Below are positions 1 to 6,228 of a stretch of 8,250 bases of DNA, one piece after another. The stretch comes from Candidatus Poribacteria bacterium (lineage in GTDB: Bacteria; Poribacteria; WGA-4E; PCPOR2b). The translations under genes were made by a program, and so were the position numbers. The notes beneath the pieces were generated by a model, which saw nothing but the letters and a program-made list of their open reading frames with translations, searched no databases and had not been told where the DNA came from. The stretch spans positions 1 to 8,250 of the forward strand of contig JAPUIP010000353.1 of NCBI GenBank assembly GCA_027296925.1, in the 5' to 3' direction. Each line of letters begins with the position of its first letter. Positions within the stretch are counted from its first letter, which is position 1.

Positions 1-246
1 GTATAAATTTGCCCAACTAACCCTTGCACCGTGCGGGGTTTTGCGGTTGTTTTCTTTTGCCGATTCGACGAAATGCGACAAAGGTCAAATCCCAAATTCC
101 ATCGTCTTTCCCTGCTTCTCGAATCTTCTTATCTCCTTAAACCGCTGCCACGCCTGCTTTTTGTGGTGGTATCTTATTAGGCTTGCTCTTTCTCGTTTGG
201 AGCGAAAAGGCTATGCCAGATGAAAAGTTTGACTCCTAAATCGGCA
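1..246. other. Intergenic region at the left edge, no confident gene
   Basis: This stretch lies downstream of the dehydrogenase gene, which ends at 247 on the minus strand. I see no start codon with a ribosome binding site leading a believable gene on either strand. I also see no clear hairpin-plus-T-run terminator after the dehydrogenase stop. A plus-strand GTG-started open frame (41-223) has no Shine-Dalgarno sequence and an unremarkable composition. The only protein-like piece is the short minus-strand frame at 85-210, listed separately. Confidence 0.6.
85..210 (-). pseudogene. Possible remnant of a basic protein C-terminus
   Basis: A 41-codon minus-strand frame runs from just after a stop (211-213) to a TGA at 85-87. 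It has no usable start codon; its only ATG lies five codons before the stop. The translation is rich in Lys, Arg, His and aromatic residues and contains RYHHKKQAW, QRFKEIRRF and EKQGKTMEFGI. This looks more like the basic helical tail of a real protein than random sequence. It might be the degraded end of a transposase-type or other nucleic-acid-binding protein, but I do not recognise the family. It could equally be part of a dispersed noncoding repeat. Confidence 0.2.
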
Positions 247-1311
247 TTAACAAGTCTCCAGGAAATTCCAGAGCGCGTCAAATTGCGATGCTGTGACAGG
301 CTTATGACGCAAGATCGAGTCGATATTCCGTTCCGCCATGTAGCCCGGCACGAACGCCAGCCCTTTGCGTAGTTCCTCGCGGCTTAAGCCGATCTCGGTC
401 GGTCGGCGACGTACCTTGCACCGATCCAACCGCTCGATTAAGGTTTCGGGCTGCGCGTCACATTGCCAGGAGATGATGATTGCTCCCAGGGCGACCATCT
501 CCCCGTGTATCCAGCCTTTGTCGTTCACCAATTCCAGAGCAAGCCAGAACGGGTGATCACCGCTCTCCGTCCCCGGCTGCTGAAGCGTCCGTGCATCACG
601 CTCCTGCATGCACCTCATGATGTGATGCACGCTGTTCGCCGTCAAATCCCCGTGCGTATCGAGCGTCTTCTCAAAGCCCCCGGCGATTTTTTCGTGGTGC
701 TCGCTTACTGCGGCGATCACCGCCTCGTCACAGGGCGGGGTCAGCCCATTTCTGGATCGCCACTGCCATTCCGCTATCCCGGCATATCCGCAGAGAATAT
801 CGCCGAGTCCAGCCGTGTTCAGATAATACGGCGCCGCGAGCACCACGTCGTCGTCCACGAGGACATGGTCGCAGTCAACCCACGGCCAGTCGTCTAGCGA
901 GCCGATAATCTTTCGCCCCTCCCATTTTGCCACAACCCCGTGGATAATCGCTCCCGTCGATACAATCGTTGGTGCCATTATCAGCGGCAGGTCCTTATAG
1001 AGCGCAACATACTTTGCAGCATCCAGCGCGAGACCTCCACCGAGTCCGACAACCAATTCCGCATCATCGGGTAGGCTATTGCTGAGCTCCTGCTGGTAAC
1101 TGAAATCCAGCCACGCCGCATAAGCGACACCTGCGGGTTCCTGAGAGAGATAGGGTTGCGCCGTCCGGTACGCACTTGGGGTGGATACCACCAGGTAACG
1201 CGGCCAAGCGGCACTTTCGTTTCTCAGCAGCCCTGAACCGTAACGAATATCGTATTCCGCCGCCGGCTTCATTCGACTACCGTGCGACCAACCGCGTCCA
1301 GATTTTTCCAT
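247..1311 (-). CDS. Glycerol-1-phosphate dehydrogenase-like (Fe-ADH_2 family) NAD(P)-dependent dehydrogenase
   Basis: This 354-residue protein belongs to the metal-dependent alcohol dehydrogenase/dehydroquinate synthase fold. It is closest to the sn-glycerol-1-phosphate dehydrogenase branch (AraM/EgsA-like). It should reduce or oxidise a small polyol, ketone or phosphorylated sugar with NAD(P)H in the cytoplasm. Visible motifs are the dinucleotide-binding GLGGGLALDAAK (residues 89-100), APTIVSTGAIIHG (113-125), AGLGDILCGY with metal ligand Asp171, GDHPFW with His253, and GWIHGEMVALG with His269. Asp-His-His is the expected metal triad. True glycerol-1-phosphate dehydrogenases normally carry S-M-D-G where this protein has S-T-G, so the substrate may differ. 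An ATG at 1440 would extend the frame into the SMP-30 gene with a Cys/His-rich, unconserved stretch. The ATG at 1311 has AGGAGG five bases upstream and is the better start. The gene follows the SMP-30 gene by 19 bases, so the two form an operon. The family call is firm and the substrate unknown. Confidence 0.88.
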   Translation of the reverse strand: MEKSGRGWSHGSRMKPAAEYDIRYGSGLLRNESAAWPRYLVVSTPSAYRTAQPYLSQEPAGVAYAAWLDFSYQQELSNSLPDDAELVVGLGGGLALDAAKYVALYKDLPLIMAPTIVSTGAIIHGVVAKWEGRKIIGSLDDWPWVDCDHVLVDDDVVLAAPYYLNTAGLGDILCGYAGIAEWQWRSRNGLTPPCDEAVIAAVSEHHEKIAGGFEKTLDTHGDLTANSVHHIMRCMQERDARTLQQPGTESGDHPFWLALELVNDKGWIHGEMVALGAIIISWQCDAQPETLIERLDRCKVRRRPTEIGLSREELRKGLAFVPGYMAERNIDSILRHKPVTASQFDALWNFLETC

Positions 1312-1316
1312 GTGTT

Positions 1317-1322
1317 CCTCCT
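1317..1322 (-). promoter_or_regulatory. Ribosome binding site fixing the dehydrogenase start
   Basis: A perfect AGGAGG on the minus strand lies five bases before the ATG at 1311, in the 19-base gap after the SMP-30 stop codon. It argues against the longer open frame starting at 1440. Confidence 0.8.
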
Positions 1323-1330
1323 GAGTAGAT

Positions 1331-2194
1331 CTACGATGATGCCGGCAGCAGGCGCAAGCCGGGCACTTTGACATCCAGCCGCATGAGCGCGCCGGGGTCG
1401 CCTCCTGTTGCATACACCGTATCGAAGTTGGGACCGGCAAAACACAGGTTACTGGTCAGCACGTTTCCGCCATCGTATGTGCACAAGCGTGTTCCATCCA
1501 AGTCAAGCACGTGGATGGACTTCATGCCGTAGTGCGCTACCCACAGGCGACCATCCGCATCAAACGCAATGCCGTCGGGCTGATTCCACTCTTTGCCGGG
1601 GCGTTTTTCATTTCGGGGCAGATCGGCAAAGACCTCCGGCGGTCCGGCAGCGACTCCCGGCGCGGTCAGATCAACGACCAAAATGCGGTTGTCCAGGCTC
1701 TCGGCGAAATAAAGCCGCCGGCGATCCGCGGAGAGCGCCACACCGTTCGCGAAGTTGATATTTCGCGCTACGACCTTCATCTGGCCGTCCGGCGCCACAT
1801 AATGCACCGCCCCGGTGTCGGGTACGGAATCGGTGAAGTAAAAACCGCCCTGCGGATCGAGCGATACGTCATTGGGTTGGCGAATCTCAAGATCTTCCGA
1901 TTTCCCGGACGCGGCATAACCAAGCAACTCCCCGTCCGGACTCAGCCGGAGCATGGCATGATGGCTGCCATCGCAGATGAGGTGTTCGCCATTTGGAAGG
2001 ATTTTGTGGCCGTTGGGGGCGCCGGTCTCCGCCCAGTCTCTGGCTTGACCAGCCGGTGTGACTTTGGTGATCAGCCGCCCGTGGGAAAAATAGAGATTTC
2101 CCTCGTGATCGACGACCGCGCCTTCGGTATAATCGTTCGTTCGCACATACTCGGTCGGTTGAATTGATGAGACGTCTGGAAGTGGTGTTGGCAT
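1331..2194 (-). CDS. SMP-30/gluconolactonase/LRE family protein
   Basis: This 287-residue six-bladed beta-propeller is of the SMP-30/gluconolactonase family, whose members are divalent-metal lactonases hydrolysing sugar or other lactones. The full set of metal ligands is in place: Glu24 (TEGAVVD), Asn108 (QPNDVSLD), Asn150 (FANGVALS) and Asp207 (QPDGIAFD). The family strand TSNLCFAG is at 247-254. Length matches the family norm of about 290. No signal peptide is seen, so it should be cytoplasmic. The frame is open upstream to a GTG at 2287, but that adds 31 polar residues unlike the family. The ATG at 2194 is preceded by GGAGG nine bases upstream, so I use it. The gene lies 156 bases downstream of the PhyH-family gene and 19 bases upstream of the dehydrogenase. 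A promoter-like site at 2276-2304 suggests this pair can be transcribed separately. The lactone substrate is unknown; some family members act on xenobiotic or organophosphate esters. Confidence 0.92.
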   Translation of the reverse strand: MPTPLPDVSSIQPTEYVRTNDYTEGAVVDHEGNLYFSHGRLITKVTPAGQARDWAETGAPNGHKILPNGEHLICDGSHHAMLRLSPDGELLGYAASGKSEDLEIRQPNDVSLDPQGGFYFTDSVPDTGAVHYVAPDGQMKVVARNINFANGVALSADRRRLYFAESLDNRILVVDLTAPGVAAGPPEVFADLPRNEKRPGKEWNQPDGIAFDADGRLWVAHYGMKSIHVLDLDGTRLCTYDGGNVLTSNLCFAGPNFDTVYATGGDPGALMRLDVKVPGLRLLPASS

Positions 2195-2203
2195 AAATGG
2201 AGT

Positions 2204-2208
2204 CCTCC
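2204..2208 (-). promoter_or_regulatory. Ribosome binding site fixing the SMP-30 start
   Basis: GGAGG on the minus strand ends nine bases before the ATG at 2194. No comparable site precedes the GTG at 2287, which would also overlap the proposed promoter -10 element. Confidence 0.7.
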
Positions 2209-2275
2209 AATCGGATGAATCTTCCTTGAAGCCATCCCGCGATGCTTCGACTGCTGCAACGGTCTGCTGCGAGTA

Positions 2276-2304
2276 ACTATATCGCACATTCAGTGGGAAG
2301 GCAA
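2276..2304 (-). promoter_or_regulatory. Putative sigma-70-type promoter for the SMP-30/dehydrogenase pair
   Basis: On the minus strand TTGCCT (2299-2304) is followed after exactly 17 bases by TATAGT (2276-2281). This is a 4/6 match to the -35 and a 5/6 match to the -10 consensus at ideal spacing. Transcription would start near 2269, leaving a leader of about 75 bases before the ATG at 2194. Just upstream, on the same strand, a small palindrome (GAGGCGCCTC, 2312-2321) is followed by a run of six T. It could weakly terminate transcription of the preceding dioxygenase gene, but the stem is only three pairs. Confidence 0.45.
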
Positions 2305-2350
2305 GAAAAAAGAGGCGCCTCGCTGAATTGAGGGAGTCCTTGAAACTGTG

Positions 2351-3148
2351 TTAGGCCGGCGGGGCTGTGGCGCTATAATACTGTTCACGTTCGATGACCT
2401 GTTCCAGATGGCGCATCCGTTTCGACGAAGCTGTCTTTCGCATAATGTCTTGGGCACCGGGCGGGTATTTTCCCGGCCATTGGTGCGCACGCCCAGACGG
2501 CCGGAGGTAACTGTCGAGTTCGTTGATCTCCGCTTCGGTTTTCGCCCGACTGGTGACGTTGAGACAGAAGTGGCGACGCCGTGGCCCCCCACCGAAGGAG
2601 GCGTGGTAAATGTTGTGATTGAACACCACCACGTCGCCGGGTTGGGTTTCAGCAGCAACGCCGGGAACATCGCGCCCGGAGATACCCAACGCCTCGTTTG
2701 AACGGCGAACCTTCTCGACGTGGTCTCTCCATGGCCCAAACAGGTGGCTCCCCGGAATCACACGAATGCATCCCGTGTCGCGTGTTAGCGGATCTAGATA
2801 GAGATGAAACTTGGCGTAGAGCCCAACGCGATGGGCGCCGTCGGGGTGCCAGCCCGTGTCCCCACTATAATAGTTTCCGTCCCCGCCGACGTAATTGAAG
2901 TCATCGCCGAGCAGTGACTGGAGCACCTCAAGGACTTTGGGGTGATCCAGAAGTGTGCAGAGCCTTTCGCTTTGGTCAATGAAGGGGACAAGCATAGAGC
3001 GCTTTGTATCATCGTGCTTGACACCCTTCTTTTCAAAAATCAACCGATGTTCCTCAGTGATCCAATCAATTTCTGCTGTGAGTAGGCTGGGAAGATAAAG
3101 ATAGCCGAATGACTCGAAGAATGTACACTGCTGTTCTGTTAACGCCAT
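2351..3148 (-). CDS. Phytanoyl-CoA dioxygenase (PhyH) family Fe(II)/2-oxoglutarate dioxygenase
   Basis: This 265-residue protein has the PhyH-type double-stranded beta-helix fold. Such enzymes use Fe(II), O2 and 2-oxoglutarate to hydroxylate, demethylate or oxidatively cleave small substrates. The iron triad is visible: His101 and Asp103 in GWHPDGAH, and His182 in NIYHAS. One of Arg190-192 probably salt-bridges 2-oxoglutarate. Supporting family motifs are FESFGYLYLPSLL near the N-terminus, CIRVIPGSH (127-135) and QPGDVVVFNHNIYH (169-182). No signal peptide is seen. The frame starts at an ATG at 3166, but GAGGAG lies seven bases before the ATG at 3148, and MALTEQQ is a typical PhyH start, so I use 3148. 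It is the first gene of a minus-strand trio with an SMP-30 lactonase and an alcohol dehydrogenase. PhyH substrates are very diverse (phytanoyl-CoA, ectoine, phosphonates, halogenation targets), and nothing here fixes this one. Confidence 0.92.
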   Translation of the reverse strand: MALTEQQCTFFESFGYLYLPSLLTAEIDWITEEHRLIFEKKGVKHDDTKRSMLVPFIDQSERLCTLLDHPKVLEVLQSLLGDDFNYVGGDGNYYSGDTGWHPDGAHRVGLYAKFHLYLDPLTRDTGCIRVIPGSHLFGPWRDHVEKVRRSNEALGISGRDVPGVAAETQPGDVVVFNHNIYHASFGGGPRRRHFCLNVTSRAKTEAEINELDSYLRPSGRAHQWPGKYPPGAQDIMRKTASSKRMRHLEQVIEREQYYSATAPPA

Positions 3149-3155
3149 AATACCA

Positions 3156-3161
3156 CTCCTC
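3156..3161 (-). promoter_or_regulatory. Ribosome binding site fixing the PhyH start
   Basis: GAGGAG on the minus strand lies seven bases before the ATG at 3148. It overlaps codons 2-4 of the longer frame starting at 3166, making the shorter start more likely. Confidence 0.7.
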
Positions 3162-3220
3162 TTCATCGATAGATGAACGCATTGCGACCTGCCCGGAATC
3201 TTTCTTCGGTATCAGTAGAC

Positions 3221-3229
3221 ATTTTAGCA
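3221..3229 (-). promoter_or_regulatory. Possible extended -10 promoter for the PhyH gene
   Basis: The minus strand reads TGCTAAAAT, an extended -10 (TG-N-TAAAAT). Only a weak -35 (TAGATT) lies 17 bases upstream. It sits about 75 bases before the ATG at 3148, a plausible leader length. The motif is short and the call is tentative. Confidence 0.3.
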
Positions 3230-3447
3230 GAAGATCGCGCGAGAATCTACATGAAAATACCGGACGTAGAAATTAGCAATGAGATTGGCTGTGGCGTTGA
3301 TTTCATCTTTGCGCCGGTTTCCTCTCTTGACGTGACCAAATATATGCCGCTTCGCGATTTCATAAAACTTTCCCGTTGCTCCGGAACCCGCGAAGGACAG
3401 GCTTCCACCCAAATTCTCGATGAACCGAAAAAATTTTGCCGCTGAGC

Positions 3448-3476
3448 TTGAATACTTAATATTTGTGGGGTATAAT
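3448..3476 (+). promoter_or_regulatory. Strong sigma-70-type promoter for the GNAT-ankyrin gene
   Basis: TTGAAT (3448-3453) is followed after exactly 17 bases by a perfect TATAAT (3471-3476). Transcription should start near 3483, giving a leader of about 90 bases before the ATG at 3575. This is the best promoter-like site in the window. Confidence 0.6.
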
Positions 3477-3489
3477 TTCACCTTTAGCC

Positions 3490-3538
3490 ATGAAGCGCGT
3501 CTTGCTATGAAATACAGGAAGTGATGAGATCCGCCTGA
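3490..3538 (+). other. Three chained mini-ORFs in the GNAT-ankyrin leader
   Basis: Downstream of the promoter, three tiny frames follow one another: ATG 3490 to TGA 3510 (MKRVLL), ATG 3507 to TGA 3524 (MKYRK) and ATG 3524 to TGA 3538 (MRSA). The first and second overlap as ATGA, the second and third as TGATG. Only the third has a possible Shine-Dalgarno (AGGA, close to the ATG). They may be chance, or may tune translation of the downstream gene. Confidence 0.2.
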
Positions 3539-3574
3539 GCTATTAACAATAGGGGGTTCCGAGGAGAACAAACT

Positions 3575-5095
3575 ATGCACAATGATCAAGAAACGGTAAA
3601 AAGGACAACGAAATCCGAATGGGTCTTTCTCCAAGACGCAACAGCCAATCAGCTTCAACAGGCGGCGGCGTGGAATCATCATGAGTGGATGGTTCTCAAA
3701 GCCTATGCAGCGGGCGGAGAGGTCCATCAGACAAACGGCGTGACATGGACTTATGCACCGGGGCCTGTGGGTGAGTCGATGATTCTCTTTCCGCAATTGA
3801 CTGATGCGAATGCGGGTGAACACCTCGATGACATCGTGCAGTATTACCTTGATCGTCGCCCGGAAAAATCGGTCGGGTGCTGGTCGCTCTATCCGACCCA
3901 GCCGGCGGACCTGGGAGTTCGCCTACTCGCTCGCGGATTCCAATTGGGATGGCGTCCGCGTTGGATGTGGCTTGACCTTCAGCGGATGCGCACAGACCAT
4001 CCAGAGCCAGATGGGCTTCGGATCGAACTGATCGAAGGTGAAGCAAACTGGGACGTCGGCGATCTGCCCTACTATAGCCGCGAGACCGAATCTATATCAT
4101 GCGCGGCATCCCGCATTCAACCGCAACGGGTGTGGCGCTTTGGCGCATGGCTCAATGGCAATCCCGTCGGGCACAGCACTTTGTGTCTGACGACGGGGCC
4201 GCTCGGCACGGCTGGCCTCTACGACGTTGGTGTTGTTCCAGAAGCTCGCAACAAAGGTGTGGGCAAGGCCGTCACGCTGGTAGCTTGCCTGCATGCTCAA
4301 GCGATGGGCTGCCGGCACGCCCTGCTAAACGGTACCGGTGAACGGATGTATCGGCAGGTTGGTTTTGAGCGGATCGGCTATGGACGGACGTGGTGGCTGA
4401 ACCTTGAACGGCTGGAATTCCAGCCTGCGACGAGAACGCAGATTGACTTTGCCGAAGCGTTGGGACGAGGCGATACTGATGCGCTGGATGGGCTTGGCAA
4501 GCAGGCGGGGTTTGAGGGCTTCGACATCCCTTTGCCGTGTGGGATGACGCCGGTACAACTCGCCGTCAACACAAGCCAGCCCGCGTCGGCTAAATGGCTC
4601 GTGGCACACGGTGCTACGCTCGATGTGATTTCGGCGTGGGCGCTTGACTGGAAAGATCGCGTACCGCAGCTTCTGGCAGATGCACCTGAACTTGCGAATG
4701 CGCGTTTCGGGGAGGAACGCATGGCCCCCTTGCACATCGCGGCGATTCGCAACGACACGGAGTTGGCTCGCGCTCTGCTTGCTGTCGGCCCCGATCTGAC
4801 AATCGACAACAACGACGCGGGGACGCCTTTACATCAAGCCGCGTGGTTTGGCCACATCGACATCGTCAACCTGCTGCTTGCACACAACCCACCACTTGAA
4901 GTCCTCAACCGATACGGCGGTACGCCTTTGGGCACGACGATTCATGGCTCAATCCACTGCCAGAACCGTGACGGGGATTATGTCGCCGTTGTCGAAAGTC
5001 TGATTGCTGCCGGCGCTTCGGTACCCGCCGGAAGGATTCCAACCGGGAACGAAGCGATTGACGCGATACTTCGCCGCCATGGGGCTAAAGACTAG
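3575..5095 (+). CDS. GNAT-family N-acetyltransferase fused to C-terminal ankyrin repeats
   Basis: This 506-residue, probably cytoplasmic protein has two parts. Residues about 145-280 are a GNAT acetyltransferase domain, which transfers an acyl group from acyl-CoA to an amine. Its acyl-CoA-binding motif A is LYDVGVVPEARNKGVGKAV (215-233; core R-N-K-G-V-G), followed by the GNAT-typical MYRQVGFERIG (258-268). Residues 1-140 resemble a degenerate preceding GNAT half, ending in LLARGFQLGWRPRWMWLDL (117-135), with no acyl-CoA loop visible. Residues about 285-506 form roughly five ankyrin repeats, a protein-interaction module. The clearest are MAPLHIAAIRNDTELARALLAVG (383-405) and GTPLHQAAWFGHIDIVNLLLAH (416-437). 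GMTPVQLAV (323-331) and YGGTPLGTTIHG (447-458) mark others, and the repeat near 355-380 is irregular. GAGGAG eight bases upstream supports the ATG at 3575. It is a single-gene unit with its own promoter, converging on the aldo/keto reductase. The ankyrin part probably docks the target or a regulator. The substrate is unknown. Confidence 0.9.
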   Translation: MHNDQETVKRTTKSEWVFLQDATANQLQQAAAWNHHEWMVLKAYAAGGEVHQTNGVTWTYAPGPVGESMILFPQLTDANAGEHLDDIVQYYLDRRPEKSVGCWSLYPTQPADLGVRLLARGFQLGWRPRWMWLDLQRMRTDHPEPDGLRIELIEGEANWDVGDLPYYSRETESISCAASRIQPQRVWRFGAWLNGNPVGHSTLCLTTGPLGTAGLYDVGVVPEARNKGVGKAVTLVACLHAQAMGCRHALLNGTGERMYRQVGFERIGYGRTWWLNLERLEFQPATRTQIDFAEALGRGDTDALDGLGKQAGFEGFDIPLPCGMTPVQLAVNTSQPASAKWLVAHGATLDVISAWALDWKDRVPQLLADAPELANARFGEERMAPLHIAAIRNDTELARALLAVGPDLTIDNNDAGTPLHQAAWFGHIDIVNLLLAHNPPLEVLNRYGGTPLGTTIHGSIHCQNRDGDYVAVVESLIAAGASVPAGRIPTGNEAIDAILRRHGAKD

Positions 5096-5129
5096 CGGGG
5101 CAGATGCGCTGTGGCAAACGGCGAACTTT

Positions 5130-5951
5130 TTACCGCCGGTGGATTTCTCGCAGATCGAGCCGCTGATCGACCCGATCCGAAACTGCATTGGTCCACGCCA
5201 CATCGTCGAGGCTCTGCAGGCTCATCAGGGCAACATCAACCAACGGATTCGAGAGGACGTAATTTAACAGAAAGCTGTCCAGATCGACTCCATCCATCGC
5301 TGTCGGAAAGCATTGCCGCATCAATTTCTGGAAGGCGTTGCTCGTCGTGGATCGCATCAGAACAATGCCCATGTCGTGTGCCTCCGCATCAGGGATAACT
5401 CCGCGATTGCCGAAGGCATCACAGGTACTCTGGTACATCAAGTTGTAATGGATCTGGATCATGTCGAATGCGTCTGACGCGACCATCCGATCAACACCGG
5501 CGGATGGGCCATCTGCCGAAAATCCGATGAAACGAACCTTCCCCGCAGCCTGCAATCTCTGATAGGTTTCCAAGCCACCCTGATCCAGGATCTGGTCCGC
5601 ATCGTTCTCTTGATGCCAGCCACCGTGAAATTGCAGGACATCGATCACATCGGTCTGTAGTCGTCTGAGGCTTCCCTCTACATCGGCAAGGATGCCCTGT
5701 GGGTCAAAGGCTTCGGTTTTGGTGGCGATGATTAGTCCATCGCGCCGTCCCTGAATTGCGTTGCCGATAACGGTTTCGCTGGCGCCATCGCCGTAGGTTG
5801 GTGCTGTGTCGATATAGTTAAGCCCGGTATCGAAGGCGGTGTGGAGCATGTGGACGAGCGTTCGCTCATCTGAATTGGGGCGCACACGTCCGCCGCCGTA
5901 GCCAATCTCCGAGACTTGCAGTTGTGTCCGGCCGAGCGTACGATATTGCAT
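5130..5951 (-). CDS. Aldo/keto reductase family oxidoreductase
   Basis: This 273-residue (alpha/beta)8-barrel aldo/keto reductase is a cytoplasmic NAD(P)H-dependent enzyme that interconverts carbonyls and alcohols. The full catalytic tetrad is visible: Asp48 and Tyr53 (YIDTAPTYGDG), Lys78 (IIATKTE) and His109 (LQFHGGW). The N-terminal MQYRTLGRTQLQVSEIGYGGG is the classic family opening, and GKVRFIGFS (137-145) is another signature. The C-terminal SLQSLDDVAWTNAVSDRVDQ matches the usual cofactor-binding helix, so the protein is complete though slightly short (the family is commonly 280-330). AAAGGAG lies six bases before the ATG at 5951. A weak promoter-like pair, TAGTCA (6016-6021) and TATTTT (5993-5998) with 17-base spacing, lies upstream on the minus strand. 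The stop codon is 34 bases from that of the convergent GNAT-ankyrin gene, with no clear terminator between them. Subfamily and substrate cannot be assigned. Confidence 0.94.
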   Translation of the reverse strand: MQYRTLGRTQLQVSEIGYGGGRVRPNSDERTLVHMLHTAFDTGLNYIDTAPTYGDGASETVIGNAIQGRRDGLIIATKTEAFDPQGILADVEGSLRRLQTDVIDVLQFHGGWHQENDADQILDQGGLETYQRLQAAGKVRFIGFSADGPSAGVDRMVASDAFDMIQIHYNLMYQSTCDAFGNRGVIPDAEAHDMGIVLMRSTTSNAFQKLMRQCFPTAMDGVDLDSFLLNYVLSNPLVDVALMSLQSLDDVAWTNAVSDRVDQRLDLREIHRR

Positions 5952-6093
5952 GGCGAACTCCTTTCATTTCAGGCATACAAGCCTATCGCAATAAAATAGC
6001 GTGTTCGATTTTTCATGACTAATCATTCTCAGTTCATCCGATCATCAGGCATTATCATCTGAATCGAGGAGGGCATTGATCGATGTTGACTCA

Positions 6094-6228
6094 AACGCTT
6101 GGTGTGAATTCAGATGCACCGATTTCGTAGGGGCGGGGCTTGGGCCGCCCAGATAGGTTGTGAACGACGGGCAACGGGCGCAGCAAGCACCGCCCCTACA
6201 GCCTTTTGAAAAACTCACACCAAGCGTT
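6094..6228. repeat. Outer 14-bp inverted repeat around a miniature element
   Basis: AACGCTTGGTGTGA (6094-6107) recurs exactly inverted as TCACACCAAGCGTT (6215-6228). The right arm falls inside the coding-like fragment of the truncated toroid gene, where it encodes the residues TPSV. The left arm, read on the minus strand, would encode the same residues before hitting a stop. The pair may therefore be an inverted duplication of the 5' end of that gene rather than a transposon end. It encloses the 73-bp element at 6127-6199. Confidence 0.6.
6127..6199. mobile_element. 73-bp miniature inverted-repeat element (MITE-like)
   Basis: The ends are GTAGGGGCGGGGCTTG (6127-6142) and CAAGCACCGCCCCTAC (6184-6199), inverted repeats matching at 15 of 16 positions. 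The interior is GC-rich and partly self-complementary (GGCCGCCC against GGGCAACGGGCG). It has no coding capacity. I see no clear target-site duplication at the edges. The shape fits a nonautonomous miniature element or REP/BIME-like palindrome spread by an enzyme encoded elsewhere. It sits immediately before the coding remnant at 6202 and appears to have replaced that gene's start. Confidence 0.55.

Larger units (their letters stand above)
3149..3574. other. Divergent intergenic region between the PhyH and GNAT-ankyrin genes
   Basis: The 426 bases between the two divergent genes are more AT-rich than the flanking genes. Both strands are open over much of 3173-3445: the plus strand reads 90 codons from an ATG at 3173, and the minus strand is open across the same stretch. 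Neither start has a Shine-Dalgarno sequence and neither translation matches a family I know, so I call no gene. The right part holds a strong promoter for the GNAT-ankyrin gene and a leader with short chained ORFs. The left end holds the PhyH leader. Confidence 0.6.

Noticed and set aside
463..897. 144-codon plus-strand open frame inside the dehydrogenase gene
   Set aside because: It is antisense to a gene with clear family motifs, has no ribosome binding site and shows no recognisable domain.
1312..1440. N-terminal extension of the dehydrogenase frame to an ATG at 1440
   Set aside because: It overlaps the SMP-30 coding region, is Cys/His-rich and unlike the family, and a perfect AGGAGG serves the ATG at 1311.
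2195..2287. GTG-initiated extension of the SMP-30 protein
   Set aside because: No ribosome binding site, 31 extra residues absent from the family pattern, and overlap with a good promoter -10. GGAGG serves the ATG at 2194.
2306..2321. Rho-independent terminator after the PhyH gene (palindrome GAGGCGCCTC plus six T)
   Set aside because: A usable loop leaves only a three-pair stem, too weak to call. It is mentioned only with the promoter downstream of it.
3224..3823. 199-codon minus-strand open frame across the GNAT-ankyrin promoter and start
   Set aside because: It overlaps the promoter, leader and first 80 codons of a well-supported gene, with no Shine-Dalgarno and no family motif.
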